Virus record (IMG/VR): IMGVR_UViG_3300027749_000551
Location: 1-20,493 of that record
DNA from: a virus
Direction: 5' to 3' (one strand)
DNA: 20,493 nucleotides
Part shown: positions 4,640-11,480 of the stretch, one piece after another
Numbering within the stretch: the first letter of the stretch is position 1
Layout of the letters: each line of letters starts with the position of its first letter
Notes under the pieces: model-generated
Seen by the model: only the letters and a program-made list of their open reading frames with translations
Told to the model about the DNA's origin: nothing
The model's database searches: none
Made by a program: the position numbers and the translations under genes

Positions 4640-4735
4640 ATGGAGTACAGCAAAGAAGAGTTAGAAAAGCGTGAGATGTTGATTCAAAGTATATTAAAAT
4701 CTTTAGAAGAGATAGGGAAAGATGAAGAACTCTAA
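4640..4735 (+). CDS. 31-aa charged helical micro-protein
   Basis: Starts right after the FmdB stop (TAAATG) with GGAGGG six bases upstream. The product begins MEYSKEELEKREMLIQSIL and is a single highly charged helix with heptad-like Leu/Ile spacing, possibly a short coiled coil. Its end overlaps the next gene by 14 bp. It could be only a leader for coupling, but the ribosome binding site is good. Confidence 0.45.
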   Translation: MEYSKEELEKREMLIQSILKSLEEIGKDEEL

Positions 4736-5150
4736 CTGGGACTTAGACCTCAGAGATGGTGAGCAAGGAGAGAGCAGGGTCGCAGACCTGCTTTCCCTTG
4801 ACACTGTAGAGGTAAAGACAGACCGACGCTGGCATCAAACTGGTAACCTCTATATTGAAACTGAGTGTTACTATAAGAATTCACAGGCTTGGGAACCATC
4901 AGGCTTACAGGTTAGCAAGGCTACGCATTGGGCATTCGTACTAGAAGATAGTGTGCTGATAGTTCCTTTATTTAGATTGAAGGAAGCCGTCTATGAACTA
5001 GGTCGAGAAGTTACTTGTAACATACCGCCCAACCCCTCAAGAGGGTACTTGATAACCCCAGCAGTATTGCTGGAGTATATCAAGAACGCTAGACAGCAAG
5101 AGATTGCTGCGCATGAAGCATATGAAGCATGGAACAATGGACGAGGTTGA
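4722..5150 (+). CDS. PD-(D/E)XK-like nuclease (putative)
   Basis: 142 aa beginning MKNSNWDLDLRDGEQGES. A nuclease-like core is visible: Glu17 in GEQGES, then Asp27-x2-Glu30-Val-Lys32 (DTVEVKTD), and TGNLYIETE (40-48), matching the order of catalytic residues in restriction-endonuclease-fold proteins. The remainder (SKATHWAFVLEDSVLIVP) fits the later strands. It would cut or process DNA with Mg2+. It ends the rightward block, with only two bases before the convergent sigma-like gene, and no terminator hairpin is seen there. It could be a host-DNA nuclease or recombination nuclease. Confidence 0.6.
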   Translation: MKNSNWDLDLRDGEQGESRVADLLSLDTVEVKTDRRWHQTGNLYIETECYYKNSQAWEPSGLQVSKATHWAFVLEDSVLIVPLFRLKEAVYELGREVTCNIPPNPSRGYLITPAVLLEYIKNARQQEIAAHEAYEAWNNGRG

Positions 5151-5152
5151 GG

Positions 5153-5878
5153 TTAGTTAGACGCATCCTCATCATCATTAGTCCGTTCACTACTATCGCT
5201 ATCTGGGCTGGAATCTGGTTCGGATTCGATTTGTTCATGCGACTGTGTAGATTTCTTTACGTCATCTCTGTCTGAGAAAGGCTTGAAGCCACCAAGTCTA
5301 ATCACCAGTTTACGTATAGCGCGGTTATGACGCATTCGCGCAGCGTCTTCACTACCTAGTTTCATCTCAGCAGCAATAGCACCATAGTCTAGCGACTCAG
5401 CATACTTATAGAAGAGCACCGTCCTATCCTCGATGCTTAACTTATGGTACGCAGCATCCACTTCGACCATCATCGCCATCATGTTACCGCCCTCTGCTGG
5501 TGCTGGTGGTCGACTTGGACCCGCTAGATTTAACTTATGCGATACACCAAACTCACCTCGTAACACAGCAGGGAGTAACGCTTCAACCATATCAGATTCG
5601 TAATAAAATAAATCTGATGTTTCATAGCCAACTGTTTTTGCTTTCCACTTCTGACAATAATCTAATGCTTGATTGCGAAGCGAACGATAGATTAAGTTCT
5701 TAGCATCCTTATGTCCGATTGCCTCCCAGTCATCCAGTTTATTTGGATGCTCGAGGAACCATTGGTATAAGGATTGTTTGATATCCTCTAATTCTACCAT
5801 GTCATATTTTCTGTGATACTCAGAGGCTACGCCTACTACGATATAATCCCAAGGCTCAATACGATTCCAGTCCATCAT
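5153..5878 (-). CDS. Sigma-70-like transcription factor (putative)
   Basis: 241 aa. Residues about 25-85 resemble region 2 of sigma factors (LEDIKQSLYQWFLEH, then LIYRSLRNQALDYCQKWK). About 137-195 resemble region 4 with a helix-turn-helix (KLSIEDRTVLFYKYAESLDY, GAIAAEMKLGSEDAARMRHN). A long linker (110-135) and an acidic, Ser-rich tail (from about 205, ending DDEDASN) flank it. It may direct host RNA polymerase to late phage promoters. It is the last gene of the leftward operon, so it would be made late in the replication phase. The start has two adjacent ATGs at 5878 and 5875. Divergent; similarity is judged by eye. Confidence 0.62.
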   Translation of the reverse strand: MMDWNRIEPWDYIVVGVASEYHRKYDMVELEDIKQSLYQWFLEHPNKLDDWEAIGHKDAKNLIYRSLRNQALDYCQKWKAKTVGYETSDLFYYESDMVEALLPAVLRGEFGVSHKLNLAGPSRPPAPAEGGNMMAMMVEVDAAYHKLSIEDRTVLFYKYAESLDYGAIAAEMKLGSEDAARMRHNRAIRKLVIRLGGFKPFSDRDDVKKSTQSHEQIESEPDSSPDSDSSERTNDDEDASN

Positions 5879-5879
5879 T

Positions 5880-6371
5880 TTAATTGCCCTCTGTCTTTAT
5901 AAATAACACCCAATGCGTTCCCATTCTTTTCCCTGAGGGATGTCCCAGAACTGCTTTCTCTGGAGTGAGTGATAGAATTTCTTTTAATGAAATTGATACT
6001 TCATTCCACTTAAAAATTAAAGTGCCTCCATTTTTTAATACTCTAAAGCACTCAGCAAAGCCCTGCTTAATATCATCTTGCCAAGTATCTTTGTCTAAGA
6101 CTCCATACTTTTTGCGCATCCAAGATTTCTCAGACAGATTGAGCATGTGTGGTGGGTCAAATACTACGCATTGAAAAGACTTATCCGAGTAAGGTATGTT
6201 CCTAAAGTCCATAACTTCATCTGGTTCTATATGTATAGTCTGTCCATTAGTAAGAAGATGTGTTTCTTTCTCCCTAATATCTCCAAATAGAACTCGTTCA
6301 TCCTTCTTATCAAAATAAAATGAACGCATAGAGGAAGCAGGGTCTAGTATAAGTTTTGTCACTAGCCCCAA
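5880..6371 (-). CDS. SAM-dependent DNA methyltransferase (DPPH type)
   Basis: 163 aa. The motif FDPPHM (71-76) is the catalytic DPPx motif of amino-methyltransferases, followed by FRVLKNGGTLIFKWNE, a typical strand after motif IV. The upstream ILDPASSMRSFYFDKKDER and LFGDIR segments occupy the place of the SAM-binding motif. In the phage family I recall, that motif reads more like DPCCGxRxF; here the Cys-Cys-Gly is replaced by Ala-Ser-Ser. It probably methylates adenine or cytosine amino groups in phage DNA. The TTG start at 6371 has AAGGGA upstream; a GTG at 6362 overlapping the previous stop (TAGTG) is an alternative that loses three residues. Confidence 0.7.
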   Translation of the reverse strand: MGLVTKLILDPASSMRSFYFDKKDERVLFGDIREKETHLLTNGQTIHIEPDEVMDFRNIPYSDKSFQCVVFDPPHMLNLSEKSWMRKKYGVLDKDTWQDDIKQGFAECFRVLKNGGTLIFKWNEVSISLKEILSLTPEKAVLGHPSGKRMGTHWVLFIKTEGN

Positions 6372-7102
6372 CGTTTCCCTTCAACAATAAACGACCCATC
6401 CTTCTGAATAGGGATAGTAACTGGCACAACTGTGCGACCATCAACGTAGAGCATGCCGAAGCCCTGTTGCCACGTGAATAGTCCACCTTTAATATACTTG
6501 GCCTGCTTATAGTTCATTAGATTGCCAACTTCCATGCCCCAGATAGTTTGTGTTGGCGAAGTTCCGTAGGCTTGGGTATGGTGCGCCAGTCCCATTCTGT
6601 GGGTATGTCCGCAAACTACTGACTTGCCTGTGCGCATTGCTAAACCTAGGGCTGTAAGCCCACCAGTAGACTTCATGGCACCTTCATCGCCGTGCATTAA
6701 TAACCAGTTAGGTGCTAACTCATACGGCTTAGTATGGTATGTAGCGCCGATAGAATCCAAGCGCAAGAACTCTGGAAGTTCCAACTCGGGTAGCCCGAGC
6801 AACCCAGGCGCACGCATCATTACTGTATTGTATAGTCGGTCAGTATGATTAGAACGAATGATATGTTTAACCTTGAGTGCTTCAAGCACGCGTGTAGTTT
6901 CGTCGCGGTCGCGACCGATAGAACGCTCATACTCTAGAGGTGTGCCTTTAGCCCACTTAGAAATAGTCTGCATGTCCATTTCATCACCAACTGAAACTAC
7001 TTCGGTTGGCTTATACGCCTTGATAAACTTTGCTAGGTTATCTACGGCTCGCTTGTCATGATAAGGTATCTGTAAATCAGACACACAGACTATTGTTTTC
7101 AT
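6362..7102 (-). CDS. Calcineurin-like metallophosphoesterase
   Basis: 246 aa with the metallophosphoesterase motifs in order: Asp9 in SDLQIPYHD (Gln11 replaces the usual His), VGDEMD (38-43), RSNHTDR (83-89, Asn-His), MHGDEG (136-141) and GHTHR (165-169). These coordinate two metals and hydrolyse phosphoesters. Phage members act on nucleic acid ends, nucleotides or protein phosphates; the substrate cannot be read here. It starts in a TAATG overlap with the HNH gene and overlaps the methyltransferase, so it is part of the tight operon. Confidence 0.8.
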   Translation of the reverse strand: MKTIVCVSDLQIPYHDKRAVDNLAKFIKAYKPTEVVSVGDEMDMQTISKWAKGTPLEYERSIGRDRDETTRVLEALKVKHIIRSNHTDRLYNTVMMRAPGLLGLPELELPEFLRLDSIGATYHTKPYELAPNWLLMHGDEGAMKSTGGLTALGLAMRTGKSVVCGHTHRMGLAHHTQAYGTSPTQTIWGMEVGNLMNYKQAKYIKGGLFTWQQGFGMLYVDGRTVVPVTIPIQKDGSFIVEGKRWG

Positions 7103-7377
7103 TACTTGGCTCGTCTCTTGTTCTCTTTGGCAACGTTCTTCTTATGAGTCATTGCTTGTAAGTTCTTGATGCCATCGCGCCCAGCGCGACCACCATTATC
7201 CTTATGGTCTACGTCTACAGACTTTTTCAACTTCTTACCAGTAGCCTTCTCATAATCCAAACGTGCTTTATTGGTAGAGGTAGTCTCCGTGGTTCCGTCC
7301 TTCTTCTTCTTTTTAATAACATAGATAGGACGTCCACCATTTTGTTTACTGCCTTTGTAGGGTCCAAAGATTTTCAT
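7102..7377 (-). CDS. HNH endonuclease-like protein
   Basis: 91 aa from the ATG at 7377. I chose this start over a TTG at 7389 because it overlaps the upstream stop (ATGA) and has GGAG (7384-7387) at the right spacing. The HNH signature is DHKDNGG (Asp57-His58), then NLQAMTHKKN with Asn72, His78 and Asn81. The first half is very basic (KKKKKDGTTE), suited to DNA binding. HNH proteins nick or cut DNA; this could be a homing-type nuclease or a replication/recombination helper. There is no sign of an intron. Confidence 0.7.
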   Translation of the reverse strand: MKIFGPYKGSKQNGGRPIYVIKKKKKDGTTETTSTNKARLDYEKATGKKLKKSVDVDHKDNGGRAGRDGIKNLQAMTHKKNVAKENKRRAK

Positions 7378-7457
7378 TTGCTTCTCCAAGTGTCATTAAA
7401 GGTTGCGATACAATACCAACTACATAAAACGATTGGAATTAACAGTAGCCATTTCAT
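7374..7457 (-). CDS. 27-aa membrane micro-protein
   Basis: This very short ORF is linked on both sides by overlaps: its ATG overlaps the DUF1599 stop (TAATG) and its TGA overlaps the HNH start (ATGA). The product starts MKWLLLIPIVLCSWYCIATF, a single hydrophobic helix, then a short polar tail with two positive charges (NDTWRSK). It looks like a tiny inner-membrane protein. Upstream GTGGGA is a modest ribosome binding site. The double coupling is the main evidence that it is a gene. Function unknown. Confidence 0.5.
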   Translation of the reverse strand: MKWLLLIPIVLCSWYCIATFNDTWRSK

Positions 7458-7828
7458 TATTTATCCCACTTATCTCTTAGTAGTAACATGCCAATAATGG
7501 CGTAGTTTGCCATATCTTTGAATGAATCCTCAAGACTTTCGTGTTCTGGTTCATTCTTTGAATCAACTAGGTTATTAATACGTGCCAACTTATCGTGCAT
7601 CCGTACACGTAAACCATTGATGGCACCGCCAGGAGCATCAGCGATGTTACGTGGACCGTAGTCGCGGTGCTTAGAAAGCAGAAGCGACATCAGTTCATCG
7701 TATATAATCCTTACTTCGTCTGCGAATTCAAGAGTGGGACGCTTAGGTTTATATTCAACTGATTTTCCTGGATGTGAAAACTGTTCACCTTTAATCCTTG
7801 GCCCACCAAGTGATTTATAATCTGCCAT
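7457..7828 (-). CDS. DUF1599 / nucleotide-modification-associated protein
   Basis: 123 aa. The core SKHRDYGPRNI (52-62), then GLRVRMHDKLARINNLV and LEDSFKDMANYAIIGMLLL, matches the DUF1599 (nucleotide modification associated domain 1) pattern. It is a small all-helical phage protein often found near nucleotide or DNA-modification genes and similar in feel to MazG-type pyrophosphatases. The conserved Arg, Lys, Asp and His residues suggest a nucleotide-related pocket, but activity is not established. Here it sits between the zinc-finger protein and the micro-protein in the replication operon. No base-modifying enzyme other than the methyltransferase is visible nearby. Confidence 0.7.
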   Translation of the reverse strand: MADYKSLGGPRIKGEQFSHPGKSVEYKPKRPTLEFADEVRIIYDELMSLLLSKHRDYGPRNIADAPGGAINGLRVRMHDKLARINNLVDSKNEPEHESLEDSFKDMANYAIIGMLLLRDKWDK

Positions 7829-7834
7829 ATCTCT

Positions 7835-8203
7835 TCACGCTCCATCTTCGTTATCATCGGATTCATTTTCTAGTAGTTCAGCCAGAGCCTTATCAAAGTC
7901 TGACATTTGTTCACGTACTACCATATCTTCTATGATAGTTTTCATATTTCCTGGACTTGCTTCTGCTGCGTATAATGTTGCGTATGTTGATTGGACTATG
8001 GAACTAATCATGTCAGGGTCGTCGATATAACTATAGATACAGCGAAGTAATGAGCCAACCATAAGCGTATAGCCATTAGGCAGGATTAACTTAGGGTCAA
8101 ACTCTTCTTCACCGCCTGTCTCAACTAGATGGTCAGTAGCCTCGAAGATGTTATCGAACTGTTGACCACACTCTTTACATGGTGGAATAGGTATATCATT
8201 CAT
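7835..8203 (-). CDS. Hypothetical protein with N-terminal zinc finger
   Basis: 122 aa beginning MNDIPIPPCKECGQQFDNIF. CKECGQQF...ATDHLVETG (9-31) resembles a C2H2-like zinc finger (Cys9, Cys12, then a single His at 25), so it may be degenerate. The rest is helical (YTLMVGSLLRCIYSYIDD; MKTIIEDMVV) with an acidic end. It overlaps the primase 3' end by eight bases. It could be an accessory of the primase or helicase; no family I can name with confidence. Confidence 0.6.
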   Translation of the reverse strand: MNDIPIPPCKECGQQFDNIFEATDHLVETGGEEEFDPKLILPNGYTLMVGSLLRCIYSYIDDPDMISSIVQSTYATLYAAEASPGNMKTIIEDMVVREQMSDFDKALAELLENESDDNEDGA

Positions 8204-8825
8204 CGATTGTTAATCCCATCTTATCCCGAATATAGTCCGCTCCGAACTTGACAAAACAACTATTGACGTCTTCTCCGTCGGGCATTGATACGACTGTAAC
8301 TGGCAATTCTTTGGCAAGACTATTGGCAAATTCTTTTCCTGGTTGGTCGCCATCTGAAAAAATAAAAACTCGCTCAAAGTCTGCAAGCAATCGTGTGTAA
8401 TGTTTCTTCCATGAGTTAGCGCCTGGAACTCCGACGCAAGGAATGCCAACACACTTAGACATAGTAATGGTATCAAGTTCACCTTCGCACACCCCAATCC
8501 AATCCCCTGCTACTTCGATATCTAATACGTTGTACATCTTGGTCTCGGCTCCAGCCATACCCATATACTTAGGTTCTACTGCTGGGTTAAGCGAGCGAAA
8601 TCGTAAGTCTACTACACCAGTCTTAGTAATGTAAGGTATTGCCAAGCGACCTTGATACTGCTCATGTCCTGGCTCAGGGTCAACGACGACGCCTAATCGA
8701 GCCACTCGCGCTACTTCCCTTGTTATTCCCCGACTTGCTAGGTAATCTTCCGCCTGAAAGATGCTTGCCGCGTACTTGGCTGTGGCTCTCCCCAGTAATT
8801 CCTTCTGCGAAAGACTTTGCTTCAC
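8196..8825 (-). CDS. DnaG-like primase, Toprim part
   Basis: 209 aa. AEDYLASRGI (26-35) and QGRLAIPYITKTG (58-70) match the region before the catalytic core of DnaG-type primases. The Toprim motifs are CEGELD (113-118) and FSDGDQPG (156-163), expected to bind Mg2+ and synthesise RNA primers. It lacks its own zinc-binding domain, which is encoded upstream in another frame (8680-9048). The two ORFs overlap by 146 bp and this one is in the +1 frame relative to the first. It could be made from the GTG at 8825 (only a weak AGAGAG site upstream) or joined to the first by +1 frameshifting near 8790-8800. Confidence 0.78.
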   Translation of the reverse strand: MKQSLSQKELLGRATAKYAASIFQAEDYLASRGITREVARVARLGVVVDPEPGHEQYQGRLAIPYITKTGVVDLRFRSLNPAVEPKYMGMAGAETKMYNVLDIEVAGDWIGVCEGELDTITMSKCVGIPCVGVPGANSWKKHYTRLLADFERVFIFSDGDQPGKEFANSLAKELPVTVVSMPDGEDVNSCFVKFGADYIRDKMGLTIDE

Positions 8826-9048
8826 GTATATCTACTCTCTCTTGTCTTGCAATAATTTGGATACTGTTGCCGTTCATTCCGCAAGCGAAACAATTGAACA
8901 GATTATCCTTGGTATTAAAACTAGCACTTGCGTGTGAATCATTGTGGAACGGACACTTGATGGTTACCTGCCCTGATGAGCGAGTAATGTTTGCCCCATA
9001 ATGTTTCAGTACTGCTACAATATCTGGTAAATCATCATCCGAATACAT
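8680..9048 (-). CDS. DnaG-like primase, CHC2 zinc-finger part
   Basis: 122 aa. CPFHND (32-37) and CFACG (53-57) give the CHC2 zinc finger (Cys32, His35, Cys53, Cys56) that binds template DNA in DnaG primases. DIREAKSFAEGITG (about 73-86) is the usual helix after it. Beyond that the sequence (ending SIRRRR) is low-complexity and basic and looks like out-of-frame translation of the Toprim ORF's 5' part. Real similarity therefore probably ends near 8790. Together the two ORFs make one complete primase. Confidence 0.75.
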   Translation of the reverse strand: MYSDDDLPDIVAVLKHYGANITRSSGQVTIKCPFHNDSHASASFNTKDNLFNCFACGMNGNSIQIIARQERVDIREAKSFAEGITGESHSQVRGKHLSGGRLPSKSGNNKGSSASGSIRRRR

Positions 9049-9400
9049 CGCCCAACCTCATAACTAGATACGCATCATCTATAGACTTGCCTCTTGCTTT
9101 GATTACTATTGCTGCAATTACTTCGTCACGTTTCTTGCCTCTTGCTTCCGCATAATGCGCTGCTTCTGTTTGAGCCTCTTTCGTCCAACCGCTGAGGTCA
9201 ATAGCGTTGCCCGCCCCTGGGGCTTTGCATTCAATGACCCCAATGCTGCCCAAGAAGTCTGCTCTAACCGCAACATCGCCCTCGTCCTTTGCGCCCGCAC
9301 GAGCCAACCTCTCAGCATCATAACCACGATTACGGAACCAATCACGTATATCAGTTTCAAATGTTGCTCCTCTAGCCTTATGACTTTTCCTAGTTGTCAT
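9035..9400 (-). CDS. Holliday-junction-resolvase-like PD-(D/E)XK nuclease
   Basis: 121 aa beginning MTTRKSHKARGATFETDIRD. The catalytic pattern of the resolvase/restriction fold is visible: Glu15 in GATFETDI, Asp42 in DEGDVAV, and Glu57-x-Lys59 in IGVIECKAPG. Length and order fit archaeal Hjc-like and phage resolvases, which cut four-way junctions to resolve recombination intermediates before packaging. It starts in an ATGA overlap with the helicase and overlaps the primase start by 14 bp, a logical place in a replication operon. It could equally be a RecB-like small nuclease. Confidence 0.75.
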   Translation of the reverse strand: MTTRKSHKARGATFETDIRDWFRNRGYDAERLARAGAKDEGDVAVRADFLGSIGVIECKAPGAGNAIDLSGWTKEAQTEAAHYAEARGKKRDEVIAAIVIKARGKSIDDAYLVMRLGDVFG

Positions 9401-10179
9401 GCGTTCTCTGGAATATCTTCTATGTACATGTACTCTGGGTTAAATGCTAACCAAGTCATTAGCGTTCCTCCAGCATCTGCTCTTCCATAACGATTTTTGA
9501 CAGACGCCACGCCCATAGATGTGCCGACAGTTCCGAGCGTACATATGAGCGCAGGGAGTTGAGAGACCTTACCTTGGATAGCCGACCTCGGCTGGCAAGG
9601 ATTTCCAGGTACTGCTTCCGAAGTGTGATGTAGTACGACAATCGCTGCGTTAGTTGCTCTCGCAAGGTACTTCAACTCCTTCATAATTGCTCGCATAGAT
9701 GCGAACTCCTCGCCACCATCGGTGGCTACGTCCATCAAGTTATCTAATACAATAAGGGTTGGCGGACAACCCCATAGTTCTTCAAATGCTTGTACTTCTT
9801 CATCAATATCTTGTAGTGTAGGTGATGATTCGAACGACCAGACTATATGGCTTCCTTTTTGGAGGACTGCTTTAGTCCAACCAACATCAGTATTAAGTTT
9901 CTGTTCAACATCGCTCTGGCTCTTGCCAGAAATCATGGATGCCAAGCGCATAGCCATTGTGTGTGCATTAGTATCTGCTGATATATACAATGTTGGAACA
10001 TTAGTCTTGAGTGCTAACGCTAGCGCAAGTGTTGATTTACCTGCCCCAGGAGCACCAGCAAACATAGAAACTTCTGAACGCCTAATAATAATCTTGTTCG
10101 CTTCGAATGCTTTAAAGCAACTAGGTAGGGGTTCGCCACCAATAGAGGCTCGTCCCACAGACCTTACGAGTGTACGCAT
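9397..10179 (-). CDS. RecA/DnaB-like replicative ATPase
   Basis: 260 aa RecA-fold ATPase. Walker A is GAPGAGKST (42-50), Walker B is TLIVLDN (141-147), followed by VVLHHT (181-186, polar sensor) and KNRYGRADAGG (228-238) with candidate Arg fingers. The length matches the short single-domain DnaB-like/RepA-type helicases of phages, lacking the DnaB N-terminal domain. It probably unwinds DNA with the split primase encoded just downstream; a DnaC-like loader or recombinase role is an alternative. The ATG at 10179 has AAGGGG upstream and the stop overlaps the resolvase start. Confidence 0.8.
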   Translation of the reverse strand: MRTLVRSVGRASIGGEPLPSCFKAFEANKIIIRRSEVSMFAGAPGAGKSTLALALALKTNVPTLYISADTNAHTMAMRLASMISGKSQSDVEQKLNTDVGWTKAVLQKGSHIVWSFESSPTLQDIDEEVQAFEELWGCPPTLIVLDNLMDVATDGGEEFASMRAIMKELKYLARATNAAIVVLHHTSEAVPGNPCQPRSAIQGKVSQLPALICTLGTVGTSMGVASVKNRYGRADAGGTLMTWLAFNPEYMYIEDIPENA

Positions 10180-10223
10180 TGTATCCCCTTCCCTAGTTAC
10201 TTAAAATGGAAACTGCTCTTGTT

Positions 10224-10619
10224 CTAGTTGACTGGCTTGCACTGGTCCGCGCCCTGAGGCATCGGACAGACCCACATCGCGTATGGATTTCCCGTCTTGC
10301 TGGAGATTCCCGATTTGTACTTCCGAGCCCCGTGCTGACATGTCGGACCCGTTGTTGGGGTTGCCGTAACTGGTGCTACCGCTGCCTGGGGAGGTACGAA
10401 TGAGGGCGGAGGCGCGATGTTTGTAGTGGAACTCGGCATCGATAAAGGGGCTGCCACCGACGCACCTGTTACCAACTTCTGCACCGCAGCAATCTGGGTA
10501 GCATAGTCACCTATGCCTTCAAGCAATACGCTGAGTTCATCAGACGTGTTAGCACGAACGTTAATCATAGCATCGCCAGGAATCTTATATGATACCTGTA
10601 ACTTCCATTCTTCGCTCAT
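10224..10619 (-). CDS. Hypothetical DNA-metabolism protein with C-terminal zinc motif
   Basis: 131 aa. An N-terminal half (MSEEWKLQVSYKIPGDAMIN, then helix SVLLEGIGDYATQIAAVQ) is followed by a Pro/Ala/Thr-rich linker (57-90). The C-terminal segment CQHGARKYKSGISSKTGNPY...WVCPMP...C carries three Cys and one His, probably one zinc site. Its place between the Cas4-like nuclease and the helicase suggests single-strand DNA binding or mediator work, but no OB-fold motif is recognisable. It starts by ATGA overlap. A 44-bp gap with only a ribosome binding site separates it from the helicase. Confidence 0.62.
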   Translation of the reverse strand: MSEEWKLQVSYKIPGDAMINVRANTSDELSVLLEGIGDYATQIAAVQKLVTGASVAAPLSMPSSTTNIAPPPSFVPPQAAVAPVTATPTTGPTCQHGARKYKSGISSKTGNPYAMWVCPMPQGADQCKPVN

Positions 10620-11227
10620 TTATCTTCCTTCTTTGTTGAGAACTGACAATGCGCTGTGAGTCCACAGCGATACTGACAGTTGTTAGTGTTAGGCAAGAAT
10701 ACACCTGCCTTGCGTGCTTTGTCAAAGCCTTCGACTAAATACTCCATCTTGTCGTATGTATACTCTGACAAATCAATCATCTCAACGGTATTGCTACCAC
10801 GAGACATGTAATAATTACCCCAGTTAACTTCTACGCCAAAAGCCTGCTCAAGTCCTAGTTTATAGAAACCTAACTGGAGAGTACTGGTTGGCACTTGCTG
10901 TGAGGTCTTAAGGTCTACGATGACCAGTTGACCATTAACCTCAAAAACTCTATCGATAAACATCTTGATAGGAACACCAGCAACAATAGGTGTTAGTCCT
11001 AGTTCTACTGCTGGCACTCCTTCTGGGGTAGTCCAAATCTTCCAGTTAGGGTTAGCCTTACGCCAAGCAATGTAGTTTTCGACCCACATAGGGCCAGTAG
11101 ATTGCCAGAACTTCTCATCTTCCTTGTTGGGGTTAGCCTTGGTAGCACGACCACCAACACGAGCATTGGTTAGGTCAATATCACCTTTAGACTCTGCCCA
11201 TGCTTTATCCCAAAGTACTTGACTCAT
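10616..11227 (-). CDS. Cas4-like exonuclease, C-terminal (catalytic) subunit
   Basis: 203 aa carrying the RecB-family PD-(D/E)XK motifs: Glu75 (VELGL), Asp92 (FIDRVF), Asp105-x-Lys107 (VDLKT), and the QxxxY motif Gln118-Tyr122. C-terminal Cys184, Cys188 and Cys194 are three of the four iron-sulfur ligands of Cas4-type nucleases. The N-terminal part with the first Cys and the GxxxH motif is encoded by the preceding ORF. This ORF has its own ATG in an ATGA overlap and a perfect AAGGAG (11233-11238), so it is translated separately. Likely role: 5'-3' or 3'-5' DNA end processing for recombination. Confidence 0.78.
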   Translation of the reverse strand: MSQVLWDKAWAESKGDIDLTNARVGGRATKANPNKEDEKFWQSTGPMWVENYIAWRKANPNWKIWTTPEGVPAVELGLTPIVAGVPIKMFIDRVFEVNGQLVIVDLKTSQQVPTSTLQLGFYKLGLEQAFGVEVNWGNYYMSRGSNTVEMIDLSEYTYDKMEYLVEGFDKARKAGVFLPNTNNCQYRCGLTAHCQFSTKKEDK

Positions 11228-11415
11228 AGGTTCTCCTTGTCGTACAATTCACAGGCAAGGTGGAAAGCGGAACCTCCGACAGACCACACCGATGGCTCTT
11301 CTTGCTTATTGAGCAGTCTACCTAGGTAGTATTGAAATCCGCAGTCCACGTAAGTGGTAAATGCGGAATAGGATATATGCTCAGGTAAGTCATATTCTTC
11401 TAGTTGGATTGTCAT
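11224..11415 (-). CDS. Cas4-like exonuclease, N-terminal part (split gene)
   Basis: 63 aa from the ATG at 11415 (an upstream in-frame GTG at 11430 would lie over the promoter -10 box, so I reject it). ISYSAFTTYVDCGFQYYLGR and GGSAFH (47-52) are the first helix and motif I (GxxxH) of Cas4/RecB nucleases; Cys25 would be the first of the four cluster ligands. It then stops, and the rest of the enzyme continues in the -1 frame from 11227. The start of transcription predicted from the -10 box falls on or next to the ATG, so the mRNA may be leaderless. It is the first gene of the replication operon. Confidence 0.7.
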   Translation of the reverse strand: MTIQLEEYDLPEHISYSAFTTYVDCGFQYYLGRLLNKQEEPSVWSVGGSAFHLACELYDKENL

Positions 11416-11421
11416 ATTTTG

Positions 11422-11450
11422 AGTATACACTAGCGTTAGTTGACTGTCCA
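11422..11450 (-). promoter_or_regulatory. Leftward promoter for the replication operon
   Basis: On the minus strand TGGACA (11450-11445), a 17-bp spacer and TATACT (11427-11422), five of six consensus bases in each. It predicts a start near 11415, the ATG of the first gene, so a leaderless transcript. Confidence 0.7.
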
Positions 11451-11480
11451 GTAGTTTGTGTTGAGATAACTACTAGACAG
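11444..11480. promoter_or_regulatory. 13-bp inverted repeat between divergent promoters (operator candidate)
   Basis: Arms CTGTCCAGTAGTT (11444-11456) and AACTACTAGACAG (11468-11480), 12 of 13 bp complementary, with an 11-bp spacer. Each arm contains the -35 hexamer of one of the two divergent promoters, and the whole control region is nearly mirror-symmetric about 11462. Confidence 0.6.

Noticed and set aside
5148-5155. Terminator between the convergent nuclease and sigma-like genes
   Set aside because: Only two bases separate the genes and no stem with a T run is visible in either direction.
11430-11430. GTG start for the Cas4 N-terminal ORF
   Set aside because: It lies next to the promoter -10 box (11422-11427) and upstream of the predicted transcript start, so it would not be in the mRNA.
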